A stretch of 64,000 bases of DNA from a virus, in IMG/VR virus record IMGVR_UViG_3300034072_001149, positions 1 through 64,000 of that record. One strand, given 5' to 3'. The first letter of the stretch is position 1, and each line of letters begins with the position of its first letter. Of the stretch, positions 47,910 to 56,113 are shown in pieces. The notes beneath the pieces were generated by a model. It searched no databases, had not been told where the DNA came from, and was given only the letters and a program-made list of their open reading frames with translations. The position numbers and the translations under genes are program-made.

Positions 47910-48803
47910 TCCTAATACTAATCAATCAGTCATGGAATCGTCAATCTCTTCATGGGCTCTAGCCCATTGGCTTCACCTTCAGCTTGCTTTGCTGCGCTGA
48001 AGGACAAACGTGATTACACTCGCTGTTACTCGTGAATCACGTTTGTATTAGGTTTGAAGTAGAGTTCTGGATTGTTGAGTAAAAAGCAGAATTACGATCT
48101 ATATTCTCCTCGAACATTATCATTGGAATTGGTTACTCAGGACGAACTAATGATTAACAAAGCACTGAGCTTTCTGGCATTGCCAGAATAGCGAAGTAGG
48201 ACTTTGCGAGTGTGAGCTTGCGAGCGCGAGTAAAGGCCTCTTGACCTTTGGAACTTTGGCTGAACTCTGTATCCAATCGTTCAGTCACACTGACTTCCCC
48301 CGTTTCCGGGAGAAGTTCAAAAATGAATAGAATCTATAGATTTAAGGGATTCACACAATATGACTGGCGTGGACAGTTCAGAGGATCCTAGGTCTGCCAT
48401 TATATCCTGCACCTTTTCAGTGCTCACTGCCGCTTCTGTGTAATCGGTCTCCAGCTGGAGTACCTTTCCACACAGGACGGTCGGTAGTTCGTTACGCTAC
48501 CACTCAACATCTCCATTGCTCACGCCAGCGGCTCCGGAGACTTGCTCGTTTCTTTTCAAAACGAGTCTAGTCTTTGACTAGGGCGTCCCACTCTTTGGAG
48601 AGCGAGGGACCTGCCTAGATTTCCAGGACGTTGCCGAAGCCATCTCCAGATCCATTCGAGATCCGTTGAAGTTCCTCTGGGGTTTAGCACGTAGCCACTT
48701 TCCCAGCCCATGGTCGCCGCCCAATACAGCGCTCTCCGGGGGTTCGAGGGCATGATCTGCGCCTCCACTGCCTTATCTTTCTCATACTTCAGTTTCCAAA
48801 CAC

Positions 48804-48818
48804 TGATAAATAAGTATG
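48804..48818 (+). promoter_or_regulatory. Late-type promoter for short plus-strand RNA (TGATAAATAAGTATG)
   Basis: Plus-strand TGATAAATAAGTATG, the closest match in the window to the T4 late consensus, in a region with no plus-strand ORF downstream before a terminator. Confidence 0.5.
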
Positions 48819-48820
48819 TA

Positions 48821-48970
48821 AAGGACGGGTATATTATTGGGTGGTAGTATATTATTGGGTGTTTTTAGGCGTTTAAGTGTTTAGGTGATCGCCTGGTGGC
48901 TCAAATCGTTCTTAGTGTATGGGCCCCGGTTGGAACTTCCAGTTCCTCCGGGGCTCTTTGTTTTTGTTTT
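48821..48970 (+). ncRNA. Candidate ~145-nt small RNA ending at a strong terminator
   Basis: Between the plus-strand late-type promoter and the terminator at 48923-48970. Contains a direct repeat of GTATATTATTGGGTG (48830-48861) and a stem AGGCG/CGCCT. There is no ORF with a ribosome site. It lies opposite the 5' part of the larger minus-strand RNA candidate, so it may act antisense to it. Confidence 0.4.
48923..48970 (+). terminator. Rho-independent terminator (plus)
   Basis: GCCCCGG ... GGAAC/GTTCC ... CCGGGGC hairpin followed by TCTTTGTTTTTGTTTT on the plus strand. The T-rich tract is only on this strand. Confidence 0.8.
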
Positions 48971-49015
48971 GTGTCTAGGGGCTATAAAGTAGAATCTGTA
49001 ACAATCCTCTTGTGG

Positions 49016-49027
49016 GATATTTAGTAC
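49016..49027 (-). promoter_or_regulatory. Late-type promoter (GTACTAAATATC)
   Basis: Minus-strand GTACTAAATATC between the 49104-49913 gene and the structured region, pointing into the latter. Confidence 0.5.
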
Positions 49028-49103
49028 ACAGATTAGACCAATTTAGTGGTCTCGATTCAGCTACATCTGATTATCGATCTGGGTGACAACCAAAATCACC
49101 CTT

Positions 49104-49913
49104 TTAGAAGTTTTCTTCTTTCATCGAAACAAGAATACACCCACTTCTGGGGCTCTTTACTCTTTGATCCTTTATCCAGTATGGTACCTTACTGTGCTTG
49201 ATGTCAACAAACCAGGTTTCTTTTTCTGTATTCTCCGTGCCAAAAACATAACGTAGAAAGATCAGATTCCAGCGATGATCTGATTCCAAATCATAACCCT
49301 TGATTACAATTGGATTCTTGGAGTATGAGGTATAAAGGTAAGTTAGATCGGATTCTTTTACATACTCCACCTTTGTCAAAGTCTTCCTAGGAATTTGAAG
49401 ACATTGTCTGTTGGTATCGTATTTGCTTAATAGTTTGATCGGTCCAGAGTAGACATCTTTCCTCAACGCTTTGGCTGCTTGAAGCTTATAAAAATCCAAA
49501 AGGACTCGGGCCATGCTCTTTTTTACCTGGGGGTCAATCCTAGCTGGTTTGGCTGGTAGATCCAACAGATACAAAAGCTTTTCACTTAGAAAGCGATTGC
49601 CCTGAGAATTTTTACCAAGGATCATCCTACGATGTGGTTGAAGATGATTTGGCAATACCGGTTCAGAGGAATCGTTAAAGTATGGCTTTAGTGACATCCC
49701 AGACTCTGCTAGCGTTTCCCAAAGACTAACCCAATCTTTATGAAGAGAAACCAAAAGTTCAGGACAAGACCGGACCCTAGAATTCAATCCTTCTACCAGA
49801 GAATTATAATAGCCTATCTCTTGCTTTATAAACCCTTTGTAAAGAGCAGCATCGGTAGAAGCTAGATCAATCATAATACTCAAATCACGAAATTTAGCTT
49901 TCACAATCAACAC
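49104..49913 (-). CDS. Unrecognised protein upstream of structured RNA region (269 aa)
   Basis: Non-ATG start: GTG 49913, TTG 49910 or GTG 49904; the last has the best spacing from AAAGG. N-terminal strand (KAKFRDLSIMIDLA) then helices (YYNSLVEGLNSRVR, SLHKDWVSLWETLAESG), a basic middle (ARIDPQVKKSMARVLLDFYK) and a beta-rich end (YDLESDHRWNLIFLRYVFG, WFVDIKHSKVPYWIKDQRVK). Highly basic overall, so nucleic-acid binding is plausible. The strand-helix-helix start superficially recalls TnpB-type proteins, but no RuvC motif is present. It is followed on the same strand by ~1 kb of structured, non-coding sequence. Confidence 0.6.
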   Translation of the reverse strand: MLIVKAKFRDLSIMIDLASTDAALYKGFIKQEIGYYNSLVEGLNSRVRSCPELLVSLHKDWVSLWETLAESGMSLKPYFNDSSEPVLPNHLQPHRRMILGKNSQGNRFLSEKLLYLLDLPAKPARIDPQVKKSMARVLLDFYKLQAAKALRKDVYSGPIKLLSKYDTNRQCLQIPRKTLTKVEYVKESDLTYLYTSYSKNPIVIKGYDLESDHRWNLIFLRYVFGTENTEKETWFVDIKHSKVPYWIKDQRVKSPRSGCILVSMKEENF

Positions 49914-49968
49914 CTTTCTTAGATCACATCATGCGATAGGAATGCCTCCTTTGTCTATATTCTGGTGG

Positions 49969-49980
49969 GAATAAATACCC
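49969..49980 (+). promoter_or_regulatory. Late-type promoter (GAATAAATACCC)
   Basis: Plus-strand GAATAAATACCC, 22-33 nt before ATG 50003, flanked by the short repeat GGG/CCC. Confidence 0.55.
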
Positions 49981-50002
49981 ATATAATTGGAAAAGGATGT
50001 TT

Positions 50003-50542
50003 ATGACTAGCCGACAAAAATCCAAAGGTAATGCCTGGGAAAACGAGATCTGTAAGTTTTTTGGAGAGACTCTAGGAGGCAACTTCCAGCGAGTCCCCAA
50101 TTCAGGCGCATATATCGGCGGGAAGAACGTCTTCAGAAAGGACCATCTATCTGAAGGGCAGGCTCGAGCAGCCAAGGGAGATATCATTCCTCCTGATGAT
50201 CTACCAAAGTTGAATATTGAAGCCAAGAACTATGGCGACATTGCCTTTCATCAGATCATTGATGGGAGTTGTAAGCAACTTGATACTTGGATTGATCAGA
50301 CAGAGGAACCAGCCGACCAAGGCGACTTTTCAATGACCATCTTCAAAATTACTCGCAGGGGAAGTTGGGTTGCGTTCAAGGCTGAAAATCTAGAGAAGTT
50401 TGATATGACTGGACTCTCATATGTTACCTATCGAAAAGGGTTCGGTTCTGAAAATGCTTGCGACTATATTGTAGTCAGTCATGTGCCGTTTTTCATCCAA
50501 AACAAATCGGCAGTAAGGAAACTAGGTGGCGCTGAAAATTGA
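50003..50542 (+). CDS. PD-(D/E)xK nuclease-like (Holliday-junction-resolvase-type)
   Basis: 179 aa from ATG 50003 (AAAAGG upstream; ATG 49997 is too close to it). KSKGNAWENEICKFFGETLG (Glu), KGDIIPPDD (Asp) and LNIEAKNYGDIAF (E-A-K) follow the E...GD...ExK order of resolvase-like restriction-fold nucleases, with a polar GQ-rich linker between. Might process branched DNA before packaging. T4's own resolvase is endonuclease VII (gp49, a different fold), so this could be a replacement. Followed by a strong bidirectional terminator. Confidence 0.65.
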   Translation: MTSRQKSKGNAWENEICKFFGETLGGNFQRVPNSGAYIGGKNVFRKDHLSEGQARAAKGDIIPPDDLPKLNIEAKNYGDIAFHQIIDGSCKQLDTWIDQTEEPADQGDFSMTIFKITRRGSWVAFKAENLEKFDMTGLSYVTYRKGFGSENACDYIVVSHVPFFIQNKSAVRKLGGAEN

Positions 50543-50565
50543 CCTTTTGGTGTCATCTATAGCAT

Positions 50566-50600
50566 AAAGAAAGCCGGAGTTGTTTCCGGCTTTCTTTTTG
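50566..50600 (+). terminator. Rho-independent terminator
   Basis: 13-bp stem AAAGAAAGCCGGA / TCCGGCTTTCTTT with a 6-nt loop, followed by TT; A-rich side also lets it act on the minus strand. Confidence 0.85.
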
Positions 50601-50608
50601 GAGTTCAT

Positions 50609-50959
50609 ATGGGTAAGCTAAGTTTAAGACAGGTTGAACGTAAGAACTACCCGTATGGAAAGTTCAAGTATATTGTCCTTCTCAACCGAGAATCTCGTAG
50701 GATCTGGCGTTGTCCCAGCAACGCGTCTATGGTTGAGCAGATCCGTGGCCTGCTCAAAACTACCATAAATGGATCTTATAAGCTTGTCCATGACTACAAC
50801 TATCGTAGTCGTAGGGTTTATACTCATCTGTATCTAACAGAACCAATGGACCTTGCTATGCTCAAATTGGTTCACGGTGACAAGCTTTTTAAGATTTACA
50901 AGGTAAAGCTAGTTCAGCCTCACGAATCACCTTCAAGTGATGATCAAACTGAATCCTAA
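50609..50959 (+). CDS. Hypothetical protein (116 aa)
   Basis: Basic beta-rich protein (FKYIVLLNRESRRIWRCP, YKLVHDYNYRSRRVYTHLYL) with a polar C-terminus. TTGGAG upstream. Its 3' 71 nt overlap the antiparallel gene at 50889-51143, tail to tail. The layout K-(F/W)-(K/R)-Y ... DH/DY ... R-(V/I) also occurs in that neighbour, suggesting related folds on opposite strands. Confidence 0.55.
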   Translation: MGKLSLRQVERKNYPYGKFKYIVLLNRESRRIWRCPSNASMVEQIRGLLKTTINGSYKLVHDYNYRSRRVYTHLYLTEPMDLAMLKLVHGDKLFKIYKVKLVQPHESPSSDDQTES

Positions 50960-51143
50960 CAGCAAAGACATCCTGAAGTTCATTGGTGTAAAATGAATCA
51001 CCTATGATTTCATGATCGCCAACAAATCTACCGGCAAACCAGTCATCGACTTGCTTGGCTTTATCTTTATGGACGAATTGCGCTTGGTAACGCCACTTGT
51101 TGAAAAACTTATTCTTCGTCGTTTGAAATCTCATCAGGATCAT
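50889..51143 (-). CDS. Hypothetical protein (84 aa)
   Basis: Start could be ATG 51143 or 51134 (MRFQTTKNKFFNKWRYQAQF). Contains FVGDHEIIGDSFYTNELQDV and RIQFDHHLKVI. It overlaps the upstream minus-strand gene (51109-51462) by 35 nt and the plus-strand gene at its 3' end. Last gene of the minus-strand operon from 55. No recognised family. Confidence 0.5.
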   Translation of the reverse strand: MILMRFQTTKNKFFNKWRYQAQFVHKDKAKQVDDWFAGRFVGDHEIIGDSFYTNELQDVFAVRIQFDHHLKVIREAELALPCKS

Positions 51144-51462
51144 CCGTATGCTGCTCTACCCGGTCGAACAGCGTCTTAAAAGCTTCATGATCCTGTAGTT
51201 TCCACATCAGCAGAATTCCAGAATTCTGCAGATAGAGTTCAACTTCATTGGTGGAAGGATGGTTCTGGAGTTTCCAGTCAACACCATCTTCCCCAACTTC
51301 CCGCCGGAGTCGCTTTTCAAGTCGGCTCTTTTGGGAAATGGCAGTGATCACATCATTCGTTTTGGCGAGAACAGCCCGGATTTTGAAACCAGTGAAAATC
51401 GTTGAAGGATCCCAATCCGCGTCGTAGCGATTGACCTTGCGAATTTCAAGTTTGCTGCTCAT
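51109..51462 (-). CDS. Hypothetical protein (117 aa)
   Basis: N-terminal beta segment (SKLEIRKVNRYDADWD), a helix (ISQKSRLEKRLRREVGEDGV), then NEVELYLQNSGILLMWKLQD and an acidic tail. Early promoter at 51491-51518 with a 28-nt leader and GGAGTG ribosome site. Similar in size and Trp/Asp-ending style to the two small proteins upstream. Function unknown. Confidence 0.55.
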   Translation of the reverse strand: MSSKLEIRKVNRYDADWDPSTIFTGFKIRAVLAKTNDVITAISQKSRLEKRLRREVGEDGVDWKLQNHPSTNEVELYLQNSGILLMWKLQDHEAFKTLFDRVEQHTDDPDEISNDEE

Positions 51463-51490
51463 CGTTCACTCCATATTTAACCTTGTAGGC

Positions 51491-51518
51491 TTTCTAGCAC
51501 AGGAAGGCTAGACGTCAA
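51491..51518 (-). promoter_or_regulatory. Early-type promoter TTGACG-16-TAGAAA
   Basis: Minus strand TTGACG (51518-51513), TAGAAA (51496-51491), upstream of the 51462 start. Confidence 0.55.
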
Positions 51519-51522
51519 CCAA

Positions 51523-51831
51523 TTAGGCCCAAGATAGTTTGAATAGAATCGCATGGTCTGGATTCTTGAAGAATATCCGCATTTGTGTTTGACGGTTTGA
51601 ATGGGATGAAGAGACGCAAGGATCTATTGGTCCATAGGGACACCATGCCCAATTATTTCTGTCATGGGTCAAGGCGGTATGGACTTCATCTTCAGTCCAC
51701 CATAACATCCAATCACCTTTTCCAGCGATTCGTTCTAGAGTTTCAACTAACTTCTCACTGGCGTGCGCCCGAGACCGTACATTACCGTTTTTGGAAAGAC
51801 AGTCCAATGGTATGATAACGCTTGCGGTCAT
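51523..51831 (-). CDS. Small Trp-rich hypothetical protein A (102 aa)
   Basis: Contains GKGDWMLWWTEDEVHTALTH and NNWAWCPYGPIDP, ending MRIFFKNPDHAILFKLSWA. The ending is shared with the product of 51828-52055 ([18 protein letters not shown]), so the two are related small proteins. The ATG overlaps the upstream stop by 4 nt. Function unknown; co-translated after the RlmN-like gene. Confidence 0.55.
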   Translation of the reverse strand: MTASVIIPLDCLSKNGNVRSRAHASEKLVETLERIAGKGDWMLWWTEDEVHTALTHDRNNWAWCPYGPIDPCVSSSHSNRQTQMRIFFKNPDHAILFKLSWA

Positions 51832-52055
51832 AGCCAGGTCAGCTTGAATTTTAGGGCATCCGTTAGGTTGAAAAAGTAAATGGCTACTTCTCGCTCTTCA
51901 CGAAAATGATCCCAATACCAGTCTTCACCTTTGACATTCTGGTATAACCATGACAGGCAATCTGAAGATAGGAATACGTCACCCCAGATATCTGCTCTGA
52001 CTATTCCCTTTTTACGCCATTCTTCAATAGTGGCATCAAAGCTGATGGGGATCAT
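51828..52055 (-). CDS. Small Trp-rich hypothetical protein B (75 aa)
   Basis: [40 protein letters not shown] and a FKLTWL end shared with protein A. Start ATG 52055 lies 20 nt inside the RlmN-like gene. Very short but in a tight overlapping operon, which supports it being real. Confidence 0.5.
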   Translation of the reverse strand: MIPISFDATIEEWRKKGIVRADIWGDVFLSSDCLSWLYQNVKGEDWYWDHFREEREVAIYFFNLTDALKFKLTWL

Positions 52056-52914
52056 TTATGAACATTCCACATGAGGCGGCAACATCAAAACCAACCCTTG
52101 GAACGATTCGACTGTTTTCGTTTCCAAAAGCCTCAGACAAGATATCAAAGTTTCTTTGTATGATATCTTCACTGGGTTCTTGTCCCTGTGCTGGGCTATA
52201 AGGGTTGTAACGAACCAGATTGAACTTTACATCAAGGCTACGAACCAAGATAGCCATAATGATTTCTTCCAAAACTTCAAGGCTATCGTTTTCATTTTCG
52301 ATAAAAGACCAATGGAGAGTTACCAGTTGCCCAGTGCGCTGCTGCCATTCCACTAGCTTCCAAAGAGCATCATGAGGATTCATGGATTTGGGAAGCCATC
52401 GTTTGCGAAAGTCATCTCGCATGGAATAAAGGGAATAATAGATTTGTGCTCCAGTGTCACCAAAGATGTCATAGAGGCTGCGATCTGAAACTTCTAAAGG
52501 CATGATTGTGCTAATGTTATACTTGGCAATCAGAGCATGTTGTTCTGCTAGGCTCTGTAAGGGCCTAGAGACGTCATCCCATTTTGTTAGCACTGTGGGA
52601 TTAGACAACGGCTCTCCACGCGCCATGAAGTTAAAATTGACCCTCTGGGCATCGTCAAATTGACGATAGTGGCGAAACACCTGCAAGGCTTGGTTTTCAT
52701 AGTCCCAAGCACTTGCAGGTGTCATCATGGTTTGACGTGTCTGCGTCAAATGGCAAAACCTACATGCTTTGTTACAACCAGTATGGCTGCTCAAATAGGT
52801 AATGAAATAATCCTCTTGGCGCCGAACATACCTTGCTTCAAATGCTCCTTTGTCATCCTGTGGTATAACAAAGTTTACACTGGCATCTTCGGCGCTGTAG
52901 AGGATTCTAGTCAT
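52036..52914 (-). CDS. RlmN/Cfr-like radical SAM methyltransferase
   Basis: 292 aa. [14 protein letters not shown] gives the CxxxCxxC iron-sulfur motif (Cys47, 51, 54). [13 protein letters not shown] parallels the RlmN G-x-G-E-P-L-x-N segment, [12 protein letters not shown] parallels the Y-x-L-I-x-G-V-N-D region, and DVAASCGMF near the end supplies the second catalytic cysteine (about Cys282), as in A-A-C-G-Q-L of RlmN. It lacks the N-terminal accessory domain of bacterial RlmN (~380 aa). RlmN makes 2-methyladenosine in 23S rRNA and some tRNAs; Cfr methylates C8 of A2503. Overlaps gene 46 by 8 nt. Confidence 0.85.
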   Translation of the reverse strand: MTRILYSAEDASVNFVIPQDDKGAFEARYVRRQEDYFITYLSSHTGCNKACRFCHLTQTRQTMMTPASAWDYENQALQVFRHYRQFDDAQRVNFNFMARGEPLSNPTVLTKWDDVSRPLQSLAEQHALIAKYNISTIMPLEVSDRSLYDIFGDTGAQIYYSLYSMRDDFRKRWLPKSMNPHDALWKLVEWQQRTGQLVTLHWSFIENENDSLEVLEEIIMAILVRSLDVKFNLVRYNPYSPAQGQEPSEDIIQRNFDILSEAFGNENSRIVPRVGFDVAASCGMFINDPHQL

Positions 52915-54691
52915 TTGCTTCAGTATCCGTTACAAAGGTGGTGAAGTTGTTTTCCTTCTGAACCAGCAATATCCGTGGCACACGACTGACCAAACTGTCA
53001 TTATGTGAAATTAGGAAAATGTTCTTGCCGCGGTCACGAGTCATTTTCTTGAGAATCTCAAGGGCCAAATCCATACCTGCTGGGTCCATGCCAGAATCCA
53101 CCAATTCGTCAATCATCAGTAGGTTCAAGGGCTTGTTCATAGTTTCCCAAACATCACGGAACGACCACGCCAAAGACAGAACCAGGCGGTTAGCTTCACC
53201 ATTTGAAAGCTGGGCAAAATCATATTCTTTACCAAGCAGCATGATTTCAACTGACAGATCACTCTGGAAGCTGACCTCATGTGGAAGCTGAACTTTGTCC
53301 AAATAGCTATTGAGGCGAACGTTCAAATAACTAAGATTCTGGTCAATGATCTTCTTGCGAATAAAGGAGTTCTTATCGGTCAGAAGCTTGACCAGAAAGT
53401 TCTGGTGTTCTTGTAAGCGAGTCAACTCATTGAGGTATTCATATGAAATATCCTGTAGACCAGACGTGCTCAAGGTGGCAATTTGATCCAGGTAGGGTGA
53501 TTCAACCGCTGCCTCTCTGGTGATATCGCTGATCAGCTTATCCAGAGTATGACGATGATTGAGAGCCTGCTCCATGTTGTCGTAGTTGACAACAGGTGCT
53601 TCCCCCAATTGACTCAATTCACCTATAGCTTTTTCAAGGTCAGACGCCGCGGCATAGAGTTCAGCTTCGGCGGCTTCTCGCTCAGCGACCAACTTTGCCT
53701 TGCGCTCCTGTAGATCAGCTAGGATCTCAGCATGTTTTTCACTGTGAACTTCCTGACCACAAGTGTGACATAGGTTTTCGTTAGCCATTTCAAGCTGGCT
53801 ATCAATTCGGGAAATACTCGACTCAACTGCGATATAGGACTTTTCTATCCTAGAAGCATCACGTTCAAAACGTGCGACTTCCTGGCTGAGTCGATTAAAC
53901 TCAACCAAAGTCCTCTGATTATTGATTTCGGTCTCAATATCAATTTCATTGAGGTTATCAATAGCCTTTTCCAACTTGAGCAGCTTGGCGGTATGCTCTT
54001 TGTCCCACATCTTGCTCTTGAAGTTGAGTTCATTGATAGTCTTTTGGATCTTTTCGTTAGAGTCCTTGACCGTCTTTATGCGAATTTCCTCGCTTTTGAT
54101 TTCATCTTTGATTTGCTTGACTAGTTCTTTTAGCTGATCGGCTTTGCTTGACAACTGAGTGATTCCAAGCAGTTCTTCAATGACATCTCTTTGGTCTTTG
54201 GCTGACATATCCAAGAATGGAACGGTCTTGCTGTGGAGGGCAACAATATGCTTGAATAGAAGATGCGAACATCCAATAGTCTTTTCGATTTCTGCCTGTG
54301 TTACCTTGCTTTCACCGTGGGCTTCGTCTGTGCCGTCCGCATTCACCAATCCATCATTGACATAAAAACGGAGGAAGTTTGGCTTGCGACCGCGCTCAAT
54401 TCGATAGTTCTTGTTGCCAATATCAAAATCCAGACTCACACTCATCTGCTTTTGATTGGTTTTGTTGACAAGGTTATCGCGCTTGATGGCTGTGAGCGGC
54501 AGTCCATAGATCGCATAGCAGATCGCTTGGATCAAAGTGGTCTTACCTACACCATTGCGACTGCCCCCTGAACCCAGGTCAACATTCTCACCCAATATCA
54601 AAGTCAGACCATGCTCGTCAAGATTAACTGCCTGAGTGGTGTTACCTACACTAAGAAAATTCTTCATAGTTACGGTTCGAATTTTTATCAT
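52907..54691 (-). CDS. 46: Recombination endonuclease subunit, Rad50/SbcC-like (T4 gp46)
   Basis: 594 aa (T4 560). Walker A in [20 protein letters not shown] (residues 34-53, with a short insertion), coiled-coil arms either side of a zinc hook CHTCGQ at about residue 310, and C-terminal signature and Walker B elements ([41 protein letters not shown]). With gp47 it resects DNA ends for recombination-dependent replication and helps degrade host DNA. In an operon 55-47-x-46-RlmN-like, with 4-8 nt overlaps. Confidence 0.95.
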   Translation of the reverse strand: MIKIRTVTMKNFLSVGNTTQAVNLDEHGLTLILGENVDLGSGGSRNGVGKTTLIQAICYAIYGLPLTAIKRDNLVNKTNQKQMSVSLDFDIGNKNYRIERGRKPNFLRFYVNDGLVNADGTDEAHGESKVTQAEIEKTIGCSHLLFKHIVALHSKTVPFLDMSAKDQRDVIEELLGITQLSSKADQLKELVKQIKDEIKSEEIRIKTVKDSNEKIQKTINELNFKSKMWDKEHTAKLLKLEKAIDNLNEIDIETEINNQRTLVEFNRLSQEVARFERDASRIEKSYIAVESSISRIDSQLEMANENLCHTCGQEVHSEKHAEILADLQERKAKLVAEREAAEAELYAAASDLEKAIGELSQLGEAPVVNYDNMEQALNHRHTLDKLISDITREAAVESPYLDQIATLSTSGLQDISYEYLNELTRLQEHQNFLVKLLTDKNSFIRKKIIDQNLSYLNVRLNSYLDKVQLPHEVSFQSDLSVEIMLLGKEYDFAQLSNGEANRLVLSLAWSFRDVWETMNKPLNLLMIDELVDSGMDPAGMDLALEILKKMTRDRGKNIFLISHNDSLVSRVPRILLVQKENNFTTFVTDTEAND

Positions 54692-55032
54692 TCTTTGTTC
54701 TTTCGACCCAAATGGTTGTTTACCTGAGCTAGTAGCGATGTCGCATTGCTAACCTGTCCTTCAAAATTGATACCGGTAGACAGTTTGACTAATACCGAAT
54801 TCAATTCCAAAGCCTTCTCGGTGAATACGATGAAACCGTTCATGAGCACCAAGATACCATACTCTACATTCTGGCCGTTCAGAATGTCAGTTATGGCATT
54901 GGTTGTGTTTTGAAACTCAACCAAGCTCATGATCTGGTTTTTCTTTACAAACTCGTAGACATATTCAAATTGCCTAGGACTTTCAGGCTTTCTAGTAGCA
55001 ATCAGATCAATTTGCCAGGGCTCTAATATCAT
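54688..55032 (-). CDS. Hypothetical protein between genes 47 and 46 (114 aa)
   Basis: Overlaps both neighbours by 4 nt, so strongly coupled. Alternating helix and strand ([54 protein letters not shown]). T4 also has small ORFs between 46 and 47; equivalence is not established. May be an accessory subunit of the complex. Confidence 0.7.
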   Translation of the reverse strand: MILEPWQIDLIATRKPESPRQFEYVYEFVKKNQIMSLVEFQNTTNAITDILNGQNVEYGILVLMNGFIVFTEKALELNSVLVKLSTGINFEGQVSNATSLLAQVNNHLGRKNKE

Positions 55033-56057
55033 GAAAGCCCTCGATAAATTTCAATCAGAAGATTCTTATCGACCGTCAGGCTATCAATACCTTTGAGGCC
55101 TTCAATCACAATCTGATCAACTGACTGGAAGATCACATCCTCACCAAACGATTGTTCCTCGTTTTCCTTGGTTCCCGGCATGATGTCAATCTTACGCGGG
55201 CTAAATTGAGCCGCGAACGTTTCTTTGATAAACTGAGCTTCATCGTGGTTAACCGGTATGTCACAGGTAATACGAGCATAGGTCTTTTCATCAATGAAAC
55301 TAGTGGGTGATTCAAGAATCTCGGTTAGCTTCAAAGTCCGGTATTTTGGAGCATCAGGCCAAGCAATGAACTCGGGTTCTTGACCCCATTCCAAAAACAT
55401 CATCCCACGTTCGTCATCCCACGCATCAGCGAAGTTATGAGGAAACGGGTTACCCAGATAACAAATTTTGTTCTTGGCCTGGCGCTTGTGGAAATGTCCT
55501 GAAAACGCCCAATACTTGACATCATCAAATGCGCTGGCATTGAGGCCACCATGATCTGGCATCTCGACCATGGCATTCATCATAAAATGGGGAAGTTCAA
55601 AATGACCAAACATATAATCTGACTTCTTTGCCAGTTTGCTGATCTTCTTGCTGTCATCCCCAACCAACCAAGGGCAGAACGTGACGCCACCCACAGTCAA
55701 GAAGTCGTTGATGATGGTGACGTTCTTGAGATTTCTACCAATTGCCACGCTGCTGATTTCACGTTTTTCTTTGTAATAAAGATCGTGATTACCAGGAATG
55801 AAATAAAAGTGATCAAACGCATCAGCTAGCCTTTCCATATTAGAAAGGCTGTAGTTCAGAGTTGAAACATGGATTGCGTGTCGGTTGTCATGCCAATCAC
55901 CAGAGAAGATGATGGTATCTACATCTCTGGCTTTGGCTTGCTCAATAAACCATTTTACGAAATTTTCGCAATCCTGATTGTGCTGTCGGTCATTGTTCTT
56001 TTTTCCAAAATGGATGTCTGTGAACACTGCCGCTCTCTTGAAGAGCTTTTCGCTCAT
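55029..56057 (-). CDS. 47: Recombination endonuclease subunit, Mre11/SbcD-like (T4 gp47)
   Basis: 342 aa (T4 339). Metallophosphoesterase motifs in order: FTDIHFGKKNND, IIFSGDWHDNRHAI, FIPGNHDLYY, FGHFELPHF-type and AFSGHFHKRQ. Bimetal nuclease acting with gp46. ATG 56057 after GAGGTTTCC; upstream gene is the sigma factor. Confidence 0.94.
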   Translation of the reverse strand: MSEKLFKRAAVFTDIHFGKKNNDRQHNQDCENFVKWFIEQAKARDVDTIIFSGDWHDNRHAIHVSTLNYSLSNMERLADAFDHFYFIPGNHDLYYKEKREISSVAIGRNLKNVTIINDFLTVGGVTFCPWLVGDDSKKISKLAKKSDYMFGHFELPHFMMNAMVEMPDHGGLNASAFDDVKYWAFSGHFHKRQAKNKICYLGNPFPHNFADAWDDERGMMFLEWGQEPEFIAWPDAPKYRTLKLTEILESPTSFIDEKTYARITCDIPVNHDEAQFIKETFAAQFSPRKIDIMPGTKENEEQSFGEDVIFQSVDQIVIEGLKGIDSLTVDKNLLIEIYRGLS

Positions 56058-56113
56058 GGAAACCTCGCTATCTTATTTGCTCCAGTTGTAAGGCCCTTGA
56101 CCCCTAAAAGTCA

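Larger units (their letters stand above)
47953..49012 (-). ncRNA. Second candidate large structured RNA region (~1.05 kb), no credible ORF
   Basis: ORF-poor gap of 1.19 kb. Minus-strand hairpins: 48610-48573 (GTCCC/GGGAC with inner pairing), 48582-48568 (CTAGTC/GACTAG), 48566-48546 (CTCGTTT/AAACGAG), 48540-48510 (TCTCC/GGAGA), 48501-48483 (GGTAG/CTACC), 48476-48435 (CTGTGT/ACACAG), 48315-48294 (CTTC-CCCG, GAAA loop), 48188-48172 (TTCTGGC/GCCAGAA), 48044-48005 (10 bp), 48003-47977 (8 bp) and 47968-47953 (7 bp). The GAAA tetraloop favours the minus strand as sense. A TAAATA late promoter at 49016-49027 on the same strand could drive it. Unlike a protein-coding gap, nearly every 60 nt holds a perfect stem. 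Identity unknown. Confidence 0.5.

Noticed and set aside
48556-48768. Possible 70-aa minus-strand protein (GTG start)
   Set aside because: No ribosome site, Trp/Arg-heavy composition and location inside the hairpin-rich region; more likely chance ORF in structured RNA.
49104-49913. TnpB/Cas12-like RNA-guided protein with a guide RNA downstream
   Set aside because: The resemblance is limited to a strand-helix start; no RuvC acidic motifs or zinc finger are present.
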